A program made the translations under genes and the position numbers. A stretch of DNA of 51,532 nt, taken from the IMG/VR virus record IMGVR_UViG_3300049491_000668, positions 1 through 51,532 of that record; one strand, given 5' to 3'. The notes under the pieces were generated by a model. It searched no databases. It worked only from the letters and a program-made list of their open reading frames with translations, and was not told the DNA's origin. Shown one piece after another: positions 42,101 through 48,573 of this stretch (within the stretch, counting starts at the first letter, position 1; every line of letters begins with the position of its first letter). The stretch comes from a virus.

Positions 42101-42442
42101 ATGAGCGACTTCAAACAACTAGGTGATCAGACCTACATCGAAAAAAGCCAAGCGGCACAACTCGACTACACGTTCGACCTCACATCGTGGTGTGCGAAAT
42201 CGGGCGTGACCGTGAACGACTACGAGTTGACGCTGCCCACCGGCTCGACGATGACCTTGCTCGCCGACGAACGCAGCGGCGACACCGTGAGCGTCACGGT
42301 CGGCGGCGGCACCCCCGAGAACGTGACGCGCTGCGGCGAGTTGCTCGATGGCGTCACTTGCAAGTTCATCACCTCGAATGGCCCGGTGGGTGTGCCGCTC
42401 ATCGAATACCGAACCATGTGGTTCCTCATCACGGAGCGTTGA
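42101..42442 (+). CDS. Fibre-tail adaptor-like protein
   Basis: A 113-residue protein with the pattern LDYTFDLTSWCAKSGVTVND followed by DTVSVTVGGGTPENVTRC and YRTMWFLITER. This matches small phage proteins that link fibre proteins ending in WxVPxEDRxW motifs to later fibre components. CGAGGA precedes ATG 42101. It follows the 22-residue-repeat protein directly. Confidence 0.65.
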   Translation: MSDFKQLGDQTYIEKSQAAQLDYTFDLTSWCAKSGVTVNDYELTLPTGSTMTLLADERSGDTVSVTVGGGTPENVTRCGELLDGVTCKFITSNGPVGVPLIEYRTMWFLITER

Positions 42443-42443
42443 A

Positions 42444-42929
42444 ATGATCGAACCCCTTTGGCTGAGTGAAGCCCGCAAGCACGTCGGACAGCGCGAGATT
42501 CCCGGTCTTGTCGACAACCCGTGGATCGTCTCGCTGTGGAAGACCATCAAGCGTGGTGGCATCAAGAGTGAGAGCGTGCCGTGGTGCGCTGCATTCGTCG
42601 GTGCCTGCCTCGAAAACGTGGGCCTGATGAGTTCGCGCTTCGAGTCTGCTGCGAGCTACATGACGTGGGGCCGCAGCATCTCGCAACCCGTGGTCGGCTG
42701 CATCGTCGTCTTCACACGCCAGGGTGGCGGGCATGTCGGCTTCGTCGTCGGGCAAGACGTGGTCGGCAACTTGCTCGTACTCGGCGGCAACCAAGGCGAC
42801 GCGGTGAGTATTGCTGCCTTCAGTCGCTTGCGCGTGACTGCCTACCGTTGGCCTGACGCCGTGCCGTTGCCCACCGGCTCGAACGAGTTGCCGTTGGCCG
42901 TCGCGCAGATGTCAAGGAGCGAGGCATGA
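42444..42929 (+). CDS. Endolysin, TIGR02594/CHAP-like amidase or endopeptidase
   Basis: A 161-residue cell wall hydrolase. The papain-like triad is probably C48 (VPWCAAFVG), H97 (GGGHVGFVVG) and N116 (GGNQGD). The N-terminal WLSEARKHVGQREIPG is typical of the TIGR02594 family. There is no signal peptide, so it needs a holin. ATG 42444; the end overlaps the spanin gene by four bases. Confidence 0.88.
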   Translation: MIEPLWLSEARKHVGQREIPGLVDNPWIVSLWKTIKRGGIKSESVPWCAAFVGACLENVGLMSSRFESAASYMTWGRSISQPVVGCIVVFTRQGGGHVGFVVGQDVVGNLLVLGGNQGDAVSIAAFSRLRVTAYRWPDAVPLPTGSNELPLAVAQMSRSEA

Positions 42930-43384
42930 ACGTGATCTATCTGGCCGTGCTGTGCTTCGGGATCGGCGGCGGTCTCGGTGGCATCGGGTCGTGGTGGTTC
43001 ACCTCGGAGCACTACGAGAACGTCGCACTCAAGCTGAAGGCAGAGACCGACGAGAAGATCAATCAGGCCAACGACCGGGCCAACAAGGCTGCCGACAACT
43101 ACGAGACGTGGAAGGCTGCGCAGCAACCCGTGATCGTCATGCAACAACGAGAGGTGCAACGTGAACTCAAAGCTGACCCTGATTGTTCTTCTCGCCCTCT
43201 GCCTGTCGGCCTGCGGAACGCTCTCACGACCCGCAGCGCCAACGCTGATACCGGCGTCGCTGACGACCCCTTGCCCGCCGCACTTGCAACGAGTCTTGTC
43301 GACGTGGGGCGACCTGGCGCTCGACTACCAAGAAGCACTGACGGAACTGGCGGACTGCGCGTCACGCCATCGAGCCCTCGCTGA
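42926..43384 (+). CDS. Inner membrane spanin, Rz-like
   Basis: A 152-residue protein with an N-terminal membrane helix (VIYLAVLCFGIGGGLGGIGSWWF) and a periplasmic coiled coil (KLKAETDEKINQANDRANKAADNYETW). The Rz1-like gene is nested within it in another frame. Together they fuse inner and outer membranes in the last lysis step. Confidence 0.8.
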   Translation: MNVIYLAVLCFGIGGGLGGIGSWWFTSEHYENVALKLKAETDEKINQANDRANKAADNYETWKAAQQPVIVMQQREVQRELKADPDCSSRPLPVGLRNALTTRSANADTGVADDPLPAALATSLVDVGRPGARLPRSTDGTGGLRVTPSSPR

Positions 43385-43412
43385 AGCTGTGAAGAAGGAA
43401 GCCAAGAAATGA
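43161..43412 (+). CDS. Outer membrane lipoprotein spanin, Rz1-like
   Basis: An 83-residue lipoprotein from GTG 43161, mostly inside the Rz-like gene in a different frame. The signal peptide ends in the lipobox LSAC (C18). Proline residues follow (RPAAPTLIPASL), typical of Rz1, and the C-terminus is helical. GAGAGG lies upstream of the start. It overlaps the next gene by four bases. Confidence 0.85.
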   Translation: MNSKLTLIVLLALCLSACGTLSRPAAPTLIPASLTTPCPPHLQRVLSTWGDLALDYQEALTELADCASRHRALAEAVKKEAKK

Positions 43413-44116
43413 AGCACCTCTTGAACATCGCCATGCTGTTGGTCGGCCTGGTGGCAACCCCGGTCCACGGCGCCGACGCCGCTGCACCGGCTGTGGCAGC
43501 CTCGGCGCCCGTTCTTCCCGCGTGCTTGCCCTACCTCTATGGCAAGACGCTCACCTCGGATTGGAAGCGAACCGACGAGGGTCGCTATGCCTACGCCTGG
43601 TGTGAAGGAAAGTCGGGCCAACCGCTGTGGGTCTATGCCGCCTGTGTGCATGGCACTTGCATGCCCGTTGGCACGTTCGCAGAACTGGTTGACGCGCTGA
43701 AGCGCGATCCGAACCCTCTGACGGCTGCCAAGTCGGCTTGGCTCAATGCGACGTGGGCCAAAGACCCCTGTCCACCGGGTGTGTCCGGTCCGATGGGCAA
43801 GGTCTGCGCCGATGTGTCGGCAGCCATGATTGCCAGCAAGCCGGCGAGCGCTGCCAGTGCACCGACGCCGCCAGCTTCAGGCCCGACGCCAACGCCTGCA
43901 TTGGTCTACGTGGTCAAGACGAACGGAACAAGCGCCACGCGCCCTGCCTACACCTTGGCCAATGGTGTTCGGGGGACGAAGGAAGTCGCTCGCGCAACGG
44001 TCGGCCAACTGTGCGACAGAAGCAAGCCAATCTTGGCCAGCGGTGCTGACGAATGGGCATCCTTCGGGCCGTCGCCAGTCGCGGGCATCGTCGCCCTCTG
44101 CACGCTGGTCAAGTGA
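43409..44116 (+). CDS. Secreted protein of unknown function, possible lysogenic accessory gene
   Basis: A 235-residue protein with a signal peptide (KHLLNIAMLLVGLVATPVHGADA, cleavage probably near residue 22). The mature part is cysteine-containing in two regions (WCEGKSGQPLWVYAACVHGTC; LCDRSKPI to ALCTLVK) joined by an Ala/Pro-rich linker at about 140-165. Coupled to Rz1 by ATGA. It might assist lysis in the periplasm or be expressed by the lysogen. Confidence 0.65.
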   Translation: MKHLLNIAMLLVGLVATPVHGADAAAPAVAASAPVLPACLPYLYGKTLTSDWKRTDEGRYAYAWCEGKSGQPLWVYAACVHGTCMPVGTFAELVDALKRDPNPLTAAKSAWLNATWAKDPCPPGVSGPMGKVCADVSAAMIASKPASAASAPTPPASGPTPTPALVYVVKTNGTSATRPAYTLANGVRGTKEVARATVGQLCDRSKPILASGADEWASFGPSPVAGIVALCTLVK

Positions 44117-44129
44117 CGGACGTGCGCAA

Positions 44130-44468
44130 GTGGGTGCCTCGCGCGGGCGTGACATTGAAGATTGGGCAGAACGCGCCAGCGTAAGAGGGGTCGATTGCCG
44201 TCCATCTCTTCGTGTCTTCGGCCACGTCAAGGGCGAGCCCTACTTCACCAAGGAACGCCTCGACGATTGGCGCGATCGAGCCAAGGTGCAAGGCCACTCG
44301 ATGCCACCTCGACCGATCCAAACGACGGGCTCGCGTTTCAAAGCTATCGACCCGGTGGCCTTGCGTGCCGAGCTTCTCGAACAACGCATCAACAATTGGC
44401 GAGTGCCCGCAGACCTCAGCCGGCCAAGCTCGCCGGCAGCAGCGCCGCGGATCGAGAAGCATCGTTGA
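44130..44468 (+). CDS. Small basic/helical protein, unknown
   Basis: A 112-residue frame with repeated helical patterns (DIEDWAERASVRG, RLDDWRDRAKVQG, RINNWRVPADL). GTG 44130 is the most likely start, but its ribosome binding site is weak. The end overlaps the convergent integrase gene by 53 bases. A 23-codon frame at GTG 44113, coupled to the previous stop by GTGA, is a competing reading. Confidence 0.5.
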   Translation: MGASRGRDIEDWAERASVRGVDCRPSLRVFGHVKGEPYFTKERLDDWRDRAKVQGHSMPPRPIQTTGSRFKAIDPVALRAELLEQRINNWRVPADLSRPSSPAAAPRIEKHR

Positions 44469-45507
44469 TGTAGTAGGTGTCGCGAAGAAGACGAACGTCC
44501 TTCGTGCCGATGGCATGTGAGAGTTCGAGCACATCGAGATACTTCGCCAGGCGCGTTGCCGCCTCGTGCTTCATGTCGTGAAACTTCAAGTCCTCGACGC
44601 CGGACTGCCTTCTCGCCTTCCGCCACAGTGCATCGCGTTGGCTGTCGTTCACGCCGACGATGTACGGTTGCCCTGACGGCATGGTGGCCAACAGTTGATC
44701 AAGCAGCGCCTCGGCTCGCGGGGTTAGAGGCACGTTGCGGCTCGGGTCAACGGTCGCTCGGCCGCTGCGCGCCGACTTCCGCCCGCCTTGCTCGATGGCC
44801 GAGACGTGGGCCGTGCGGCGGTCCTTCCAATAGTCCTCGGGTCGCAGCCTCAGTATCTCGCCCGAACGCATGCCGGTCTCAAGGGCCAGGAGGAAGCAGG
44901 CGCCGACGCGCGCCGTCAACGTGCCAAGCTTCGGGTCGGTGGCGTAGCCCGTGGCAATGCAGATCGCCTCGACCTCGCGCGGCGTGATCTGCTGTCGCTT
45001 GCGAGCCCGGCTCTGTGGTGGCCGGCGAACGCCATGGCAGGGGTTGACCTTGATCCACTTGCGGTCCTTCACTGCGTAGGCGAAGGCAGCACTCATCAGG
45101 GCAAGCTCGCGTTTCACGGTGGCAGGGGAGAGCGGCAGGCCGGTGTGCGGATGCAGGGCCTGTAGGCGGCGCGCGATCCACTTGTTGATGTCGTGGGTCG
45201 TCGTGGCAGCCAGGCGCAGCGCAGCGACCTCGTCACGCTGCCAATTGAGGATGCGCAGGCGATTGAACTTGGCCGAGTCGGTCTTGCTGGCCACGTCGTC
45301 AAGGAACGCCTCGAACATTTCGCCGTTGGTGAGCCTACTGCTGCCGGCGCTCGACGGCGCCAGTGCCCCGACAGCCTTCTTGCGCTCGATCTCGTCGGCC
45401 CACCTCTCAGCTTCGCGTTGCGTGTCGAAGGTCGCCGTCCGCTTCTTGCCGCCAGGCAGGCGCACAATCGCGCGGACTGAATTTCCACGGGGTTCAAACG
45501 AGGCCAT
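44416..45507 (-). CDS. int: Phage tyrosine recombinase (integrase)
   Basis: A 363-residue integrase. The arm-binding N-terminus (RAIVRLPGGKKRTATF), core-binding domain (about 60-170) and catalytic domain are present. Catalytic Arg is in LETGMRSGEIL (about 214); box II reads FHDMKHEAATRLA, with Lys where Arg is usual; the next motif reads AIGTKDVRLLRDTYY, with Thr where His or Trp is usual; the nucleophile is in TYY (about 346). It lacks the extra alpha-I2 patch of integron integrases. Adjacent attP supports site-specific integration of the phage. Confidence 0.88.
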   Translation of the reverse strand: MASFEPRGNSVRAIVRLPGGKKRTATFDTQREAERWADEIERKKAVGALAPSSAGSSRLTNGEMFEAFLDDVASKTDSAKFNRLRILNWQRDEVAALRLAATTTHDINKWIARRLQALHPHTGLPLSPATVKRELALMSAAFAYAVKDRKWIKVNPCHGVRRPPQSRARKRQQITPREVEAICIATGYATDPKLGTLTARVGACFLLALETGMRSGEILRLRPEDYWKDRRTAHVSAIEQGGRKSARSGRATVDPSRNVPLTPRAEALLDQLLATMPSGQPYIVGVNDSQRDALWRKARRQSGVEDLKFHDMKHEAATRLAKYLDVLELSHAIGTKDVRLLRDTYYINDASRSAALLPASLAG

Positions 45508-45639
45508 ATGCAGTCACCGCCCTTGATATATTGCGGGGACAGTCTAGGGGACGGGCCGGGGACGATCAAGCCGTTGACTTAGGGGAGTTTCAGGGCTTTT
45601 CTGTAGAGCGCGTCCCCACTGCCGGACGGCGAGGCCTAC

Positions 45640-45672
45640 AAAAAAGCCTTCCAAATCAATGACTTAGAAGGC
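45640..45672 (-). terminator. Leftward hairpin terminator beside the tRNA-like core
   Basis: On the minus strand GCCTTC pairs with GAAGGC across a 15-base loop, followed by TTTTTTG. It lies 17 bases past the tRNA-like CCA end, where a tRNA terminator would be, so it may be part of the attachment core. It would also shield int from the upstream operon. Confidence 0.65.
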
Positions 45673-45689
45673 CGATTCGTGTGCTACAG

Positions 45690-45710
45690 TGGTGCCCAGG
45701 AAGGGACTCG
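45690..45710 (-). other. Candidate attP core: 3' end of a tRNA-Leu-like gene
   Basis: Read on the minus strand, these 21 bases run from CGAGT of a T-loop through CCCTT (T-stem) to CCTGGGC-A-CCA, i.e. acceptor strand, discriminator and CCA. Betaproteobacterial tRNA-Leu genes often begin GCCCAGG, which pairs with CCTGGGC. Phage integrases commonly use a tRNA 3' end as core, restoring the gene on integration. The upstream part of a tRNA is absent. Confidence 0.7.
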
Positions 45711-45774
45711 GGTGCTAGCATTGGCGCGGGTTAGCGGGGGTTTGGTGACGGGCTGTCCCCAAACTGGATGGAGA

Positions 45775-46044
45775 TTACTCCAAGCCGGCGACGGCCCGCA
45801 GCGCTTCCATAGCCTCGTCTTCGTTGCCGTCCTGCAAGTCGGTCAGCGCGTTCGCCACGCGGCCATCTGGTGCGAGCAAACTCCACTTGCCGGCCCTGCA
45901 CGCTGCGATTAGCGCCTCGGCCGCATCATGGACGCGGCGGCTCGGTGAGTTGACGAATTTTTTCGCGAAGCGAATCGAGTTTGTTGGCGATGTCGGGTGC
46001 CTGCCGGCGAAGTTCGACGTGCGCGACCTCGTCGAGCCGAACAC
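45775..46044 (-). CDS. Small acidic protein, start uncertain
   Basis: An 89-residue frame whose last 55 residues are convincing (VHDAAEALIAACRAGKWSLL, ALTDLQDGNEDEAMEALRAV). The first 35 overlap the next gene upstream and look less natural. No ATG or GTG sits at the expected junction. It could be read by a +1 shift from the 45926 gene, at an A6 run near 45959-45964. Last gene of the leftward operon before attP. Confidence 0.45.
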   Translation of the reverse strand: MFGSTRSRTSNFAGRHPTSPTNSIRFAKKFVNSPSRRVHDAAEALIAACRAGKWSLLAPDGRVANALTDLQDGNEDEAMEALRAVAGLE

Positions 46045-46174
46045 GCAGCCGGCGATGAATCGTGCGCTCCACGTCGGTCTGAGGCGCCGGCAGGTTCTCG
46101 CGCCAGGTCAGCAGTGTCTCGAAGCCAGCTTGCATCATGGTGGCGAGATCAGGATAGGTGGTCTGCCAGTTCAC
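45926..46174 (-). CDS. Small helical protein, unknown
   Basis: An 82-residue product from GTG 46174 (AGGGG upstream), overlapping the previous stop by GTGA. It is helical and charged (YPDLATMMQAGFETLLTWRENL, VERTIHRRLRVRLDEVAHVEL) and ends in LTEPPRP. Not recognised. Confidence 0.6.
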   Translation of the reverse strand: MNWQTTYPDLATMMQAGFETLLTWRENLPAPQTDVERTIHRRLRVRLDEVAHVELRRQAPDIANKLDSLREKIRQLTEPPRP

Positions 46175-46506
46175 AAGGAAACCCCTGGCACGTTCCGAGC
46201 GTGCCAATCTTCCATCTCGGTCGCCAGTCGCAGCGCTTCCTCGATCTTGGACTTCTCGTGAATGCCATTCGACATTGCAGCCCAATGCCGCAACGTCATC
46301 GGCGCAGCAATGTCCTTGGCGCGCAGCACGAAGATCGGTTCGTCGGCCGCAGCCTTGTTCAGGCAGCTTGTCGGGGTGATGAGTTCGGCTTGTTTCAGCA
46401 TGAGTTTTCCTCGTTCGTTGAGATGGTTTTCGCAGAAGTCTGACGGTGCCACGTCGCACGGTGTTTCGACATAGGTACCGCAGTAGAAACAGTATTCGAG
46501 GCTCAT
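46171..46506 (-). CDS. Small protein with N-terminal zinc-ribbon-like cysteines
   Basis: A 111-residue frame. Residues 1-35 carry CFYCGTYVETPC and DFCENH, a likely metal site. The remainder (LKQAELITPTSCLNKAAADEPIFVLRAKD) matches a small phage protein type found in leftward early operons. ATG 46401 inside the frame has GAGGAAAA at ideal distance, so a 76-residue product without the cysteine part may be made too. Confidence 0.6.
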   Translation of the reverse strand: MSLEYCFYCGTYVETPCDVAPSDFCENHLNERGKLMLKQAELITPTSCLNKAAADEPIFVLRAKDIAAPMTLRHWAAMSNGIHEKSKIEEALRLATEMEDWHARNVPGVSL

Positions 46507-46970
46507 TGATCGCAACCCGCACCGATCGAGCCGCTGTCGTCTTTGGCGGTGAACTTCTGCCAGTGCACCCACCCGACTTGCTCGCAATGAAAGCCCCACT
46601 TACGATACCTCGGACCGGTGATGAAGAGGGTCCAACAGGGACCGTCGATCAACTCGACGCGATGGGCGAAACTGCCGAAGAGACGCACGCGATAGTCGCC
46701 TTCGAGCAAGACCTGTCGGTTGTGAATGCCGCCCGCGGCGATGGTGTGCTCGCAGTAGCAACCGCGCAGCAAGAAGGAGATGTTTGACCAGGGGTGATCG
46801 TGCAACGCTCGATCGTCGTCACTGCGCAAGAACTGGTGCAAGTAGACGTTGAAGATCGGATTGCGCGGAAGGATGAACCACCGCCGAAGGTAAGGCCGGT
46901 CGGCACCACCAACGATGAAGTCAGGCGCGCGGCGCGTGACGAGAGCGATGAGTTTGTCTGCTGTTTTCAT
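46503..46970 (-). CDS. Cupin-like protein
   Basis: A 155-residue product. RALHDHPWSNISFLLRGCYCEHT and YRVRLFGSFAHRVELIDG resemble the two histidine-containing cupin motifs (H-x-H and a later H), and the strand-rich pattern supports a cupin barrel. Such phage proteins are common but uncharacterised. Overlaps both neighbours by ATGA. Confidence 0.65.
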   Translation of the reverse strand: MKTADKLIALVTRRAPDFIVGGADRPYLRRWFILPRNPIFNVYLHQFLRSDDDRALHDHPWSNISFLLRGCYCEHTIAAGGIHNRQVLLEGDYRVRLFGSFAHRVELIDGPCWTLFITGPRYRKWGFHCEQVGWVHWQKFTAKDDSGSIGAGCDQ

Positions 46971-47266
46971 TCTGGCTTTGCCTCGGACTCGGTAGGCGGG
47001 TTGTTCCACACCTTGAAGAGTTGGTTGTCGAATCCGCCTGTGGTTGCTGCCGCGTTGCTGCGAAGCTGCCAATCACGAAGCTTTTCAAGGCTCTTGACTG
47101 TGAGTTCATGAGGGAACTTCATATCTTTCGATGCATGTTCTTTGCTGAAGAATGGTTGGCCACACTCTTCGTTGAGGCACCTGTGACGGCGCCACATCGA
47201 GTCACCGTGACGACGGCTCTCGTTCACCTTGCTGGCCTGCGATCCGCAGTACGGGCACCGACACAT
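46967..47266 (-). CDS. Ogr/Delta-like zinc-finger transcription activator candidate
   Basis: A 99-residue protein with CPYC (C4, C7) and CLNEEC (C30, C35), the C-x2-C-x22-C-x4-C spacing of P2 Ogr and P4 Delta, and an Ogr-like order RRHRCLNEECGQPFFSKEHA. Ogr/Delta proteins activate late promoters that lack -35 boxes by contacting RNA polymerase. The C-terminal 55 residues are unlike Ogr. A general Ogr-type or NrdR-type zinc ribbon is the alternative. Confidence 0.65.
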   Translation of the reverse strand: MCRCPYCGSQASKVNESRRHGDSMWRRHRCLNEECGQPFFSKEHASKDMKFPHELTVKSLEKLRDWQLRSNAAATTGGFDNQLFKVWNNPPTESEAKPE

Positions 47267-47559
47267 CAAAAGTCCTCACTGTCGTGCAAACGAGGACGAC
47301 CACCCTTCGGATTCGCGCCTCGTGCGATGGCTTCCATGTGCGCCAGGATCGCGCGACGGGGCCAACGCAGTTGCCCACGCCTGCCGTCCTTCGTCCTTCG
47401 ACGGATTGCCTTCGGGAAGCCAGGCTCGTGCACGAGCACATCGGTGACGTAGCGCGCTTCGTATTTCATCAGGGCGCCGACATCGTTGGCATCAAGCCAA
47501 GCGTCGGGGTCCATGCGCGCAGCGATCTCGCGAGCCAAGGCTTGAAGGTCGATATCCAT
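47266..47559 (-). CDS. Excisionase / AlpA-like DNA-binding protein
   Basis: A 97-residue protein. DANDVGALMKYEARYVTDVL is a winged-helix or MerR-like HTH, followed by GFPKAIRR, a turn, and LRWPRRAILAHMEA, the typical AlpA/excisionase order. The tail GGRPRLHDSEDF is acidic. Encoded upstream of int in the same direction, it may control excision. Confidence 0.65.
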   Translation of the reverse strand: MDIDLQALAREIAARMDPDAWLDANDVGALMKYEARYVTDVLVHEPGFPKAIRRRTKDGRRGQLRWPRRAILAHMEAIARGANPKGGRPRLHDSEDF

Positions 47560-47566
47560 GGTGGTC

Positions 47567-47770
47567 CTACTGCCGAGAGAGCGACAACGCCAGCAGGTAC
47601 AACGAAAGCACTTGCTCGGGGAAGACCTGTGGTGCGAAGAGGTCGACCCTGCCGCCAAGTGAACGCATGAGTTCCTGCGTGTGAATGGCCAGTGCATCGG
47701 GACCGGCGTTGCTCTCGACGGCCTGGCAGAGAGCCATTGCCATCGAAACGACGTAGGGGTTCGAGTGCAT
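47567..47770 (-). CDS. Small helical protein, unknown
   Basis: A 67-residue, helix-rich product (VVSMAMALCQAVESNAG, PEQVLSLYLLALSLSRQ). ATG 47770 lies one base after the previous stop. No family is recognised. Confidence 0.6.
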   Translation of the reverse strand: MHSNPYVVSMAMALCQAVESNAGPDALAIHTQELMRSLGGRVDLFAPQVFPEQVLSLYLLALSLSRQ

Positions 47771-47771
47771 C

Positions 47772-48098
47772 TCAGTCCGCGTGCACGTCGTTGCGCTGCG
47801 AGTAGATGTGCATCCCTGCAAGGATCACGATGGCGTCGAGCAAGGTAATACGCTTGTCGATCGGTGGCATCACGAGCGAGGCTTGAATGGCAGCAATTGC
47901 CAGATGCGCAAGCCCTGCTGGCGAGCCCATCATCTCGGCAATGGCCAAGTCCTTCTGCGACTCGAACGGCAAGCCGCCATTGATGCTCGACTCGTCGTCA
48001 CAAATTGCCTTGGCGAGTGCCAGATTGAGCGTGTGTCGCAGAAGCTTGAACTCGTCGGGGCAACGATCAATGGCGACTTGTTGATCAGGTGTGCTCAT
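47772..48098 (-). CDS. Small helical protein, unknown
   Basis: A 108-residue product (EFKLLRHTLNLALAKAICDD, LAHLAIAAIQASLVMPP). ATG 48098 sits just after a TCCACAGAAAGTAGA palindrome, whose AGAAAG may double as ribosome binding site. A TTG 11 codons upstream is possible. First gene after an apparent promoter region. Confidence 0.6.
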   Translation of the reverse strand: MSTPDQQVAIDRCPDEFKLLRHTLNLALAKAICDDESSINGGLPFESQKDLAIAEMMGSPAGLAHLAIAAIQASLVMPPIDKRITLLDAIVILAGMHIYSQRNDVHAD

Positions 48099-48099
48099 G

Positions 48100-48180
48100 T
48101 CTACTTTCTGTGGATGCTGAGTGAACGGCAATTCTTAAAGAGAATTAATCTCTGCTGACTACTAACTGACCTCTTTCCAC
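48100..48180 (-). promoter_or_regulatory. Operator/promoter region inside the leftward operon
   Basis: On the minus strand TCCACAGAAAGTAGA (48114-48100) matches the 12091 palindrome in 14 of 15 bases. AATTCT-TAAAG-AGAATT (48130-48146) is a perfect dyad overlapping AGAG/CTCT (48039-type spacing at 48139-48153). This 82-base gap interrupts an otherwise overlapping gene string, so a regulated internal promoter is likely. Confidence 0.5.
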
Positions 48181-48573
48181 TCAGTCGGGGGAGCGGGTTT
48201 CTTCTGCCCTCATTGCCTGCCAGCGAACGAGTGTGTCGATTGCTTCTTGAACGTCTTGCTGACTTGCCTTGTGACCACGCGAGCCCGCGACGAGAACTTT
48301 CTTCAAGGCATGTTGCAAACAGGGGTCGGTGACGTTGAAGAGTTCGCAGATTCGATACACGTCGATCGCGTGGTAAGGGCAGTCGCGGAAGTAGTGGCTG
48401 TACTTCGGGGCCGGTTGCAACGTGAAACCGTCGAGCGGTTGTCGAGGCGCCGCGTCGGATGACAAGGCGAGTTGCGCGAAGAGTGCGTCTTCTTCTGGCG
48501 TGACCTCTATCGGCGGCAGCGAAGAGTCAACGACATGCAGCCACTCGGAACTTGAACTTGTCTTGGTACTCAT
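48181..48573 (-). CDS. Conserved phage protein, unknown
   Basis: A 130-residue product. The C-terminal domain (HAIDVYRICELFNVTDPCLQ followed by HALKKVLVAGSRG and DVQEAIDTLVRWQ) is a frequent phage domain, sometimes joined to nucleotide hydrolase N-termini. The N-terminus is acidic and flexible. ATG 48573 shares one base with the upstream stop (TGATG). Confidence 0.65.
   Translation of the reverse strand: MSTKTSSSSEWLHVVDSSLPPIEVTPEEDALFAQLALSSDAAPRQPLDGFTLQPAPKYSHYFRDCPYHAIDVYRICELFNVTDPCLQHALKKVLVAGSRGHKASQQDVQEAIDTLVRWQAMRAEETRSPD

Larger units (their letters stand above)
45508..45774. other. attP: attP region with integrase promoter and GGGGAC repeats
   Basis: GGGGAC occurs at 45535, 45547 and 45558 (spacing 12 and 11), and the inverse GTCCCC at 45612 and 45755; these are candidate arm-type sites for integrase or excisionase. 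AT-rich TATAT at 45526-45531 could be the -10 box for int. The core with a tRNA-like end is at 45690-45710. No protein gene is present. Confidence 0.6.

Noticed and set aside
44416-45507. Integron integrase that could explain the attC sites
   Set aside because: The protein has phage integrase organisation, adjacent attP and no sign of the IntI-specific insertion.
45690-45710. Complete tRNA gene
   Set aside because: Only T-loop to CCA is present; the upstream sequence does not form the anticodon or D arms.
46967-47266. Link between the Ogr-like protein and P2-type TGT-N12-ACA sites
   Set aside because: I could not find that dyad at about -55 of the candidate late promoters, so only a general activator role is suggested.
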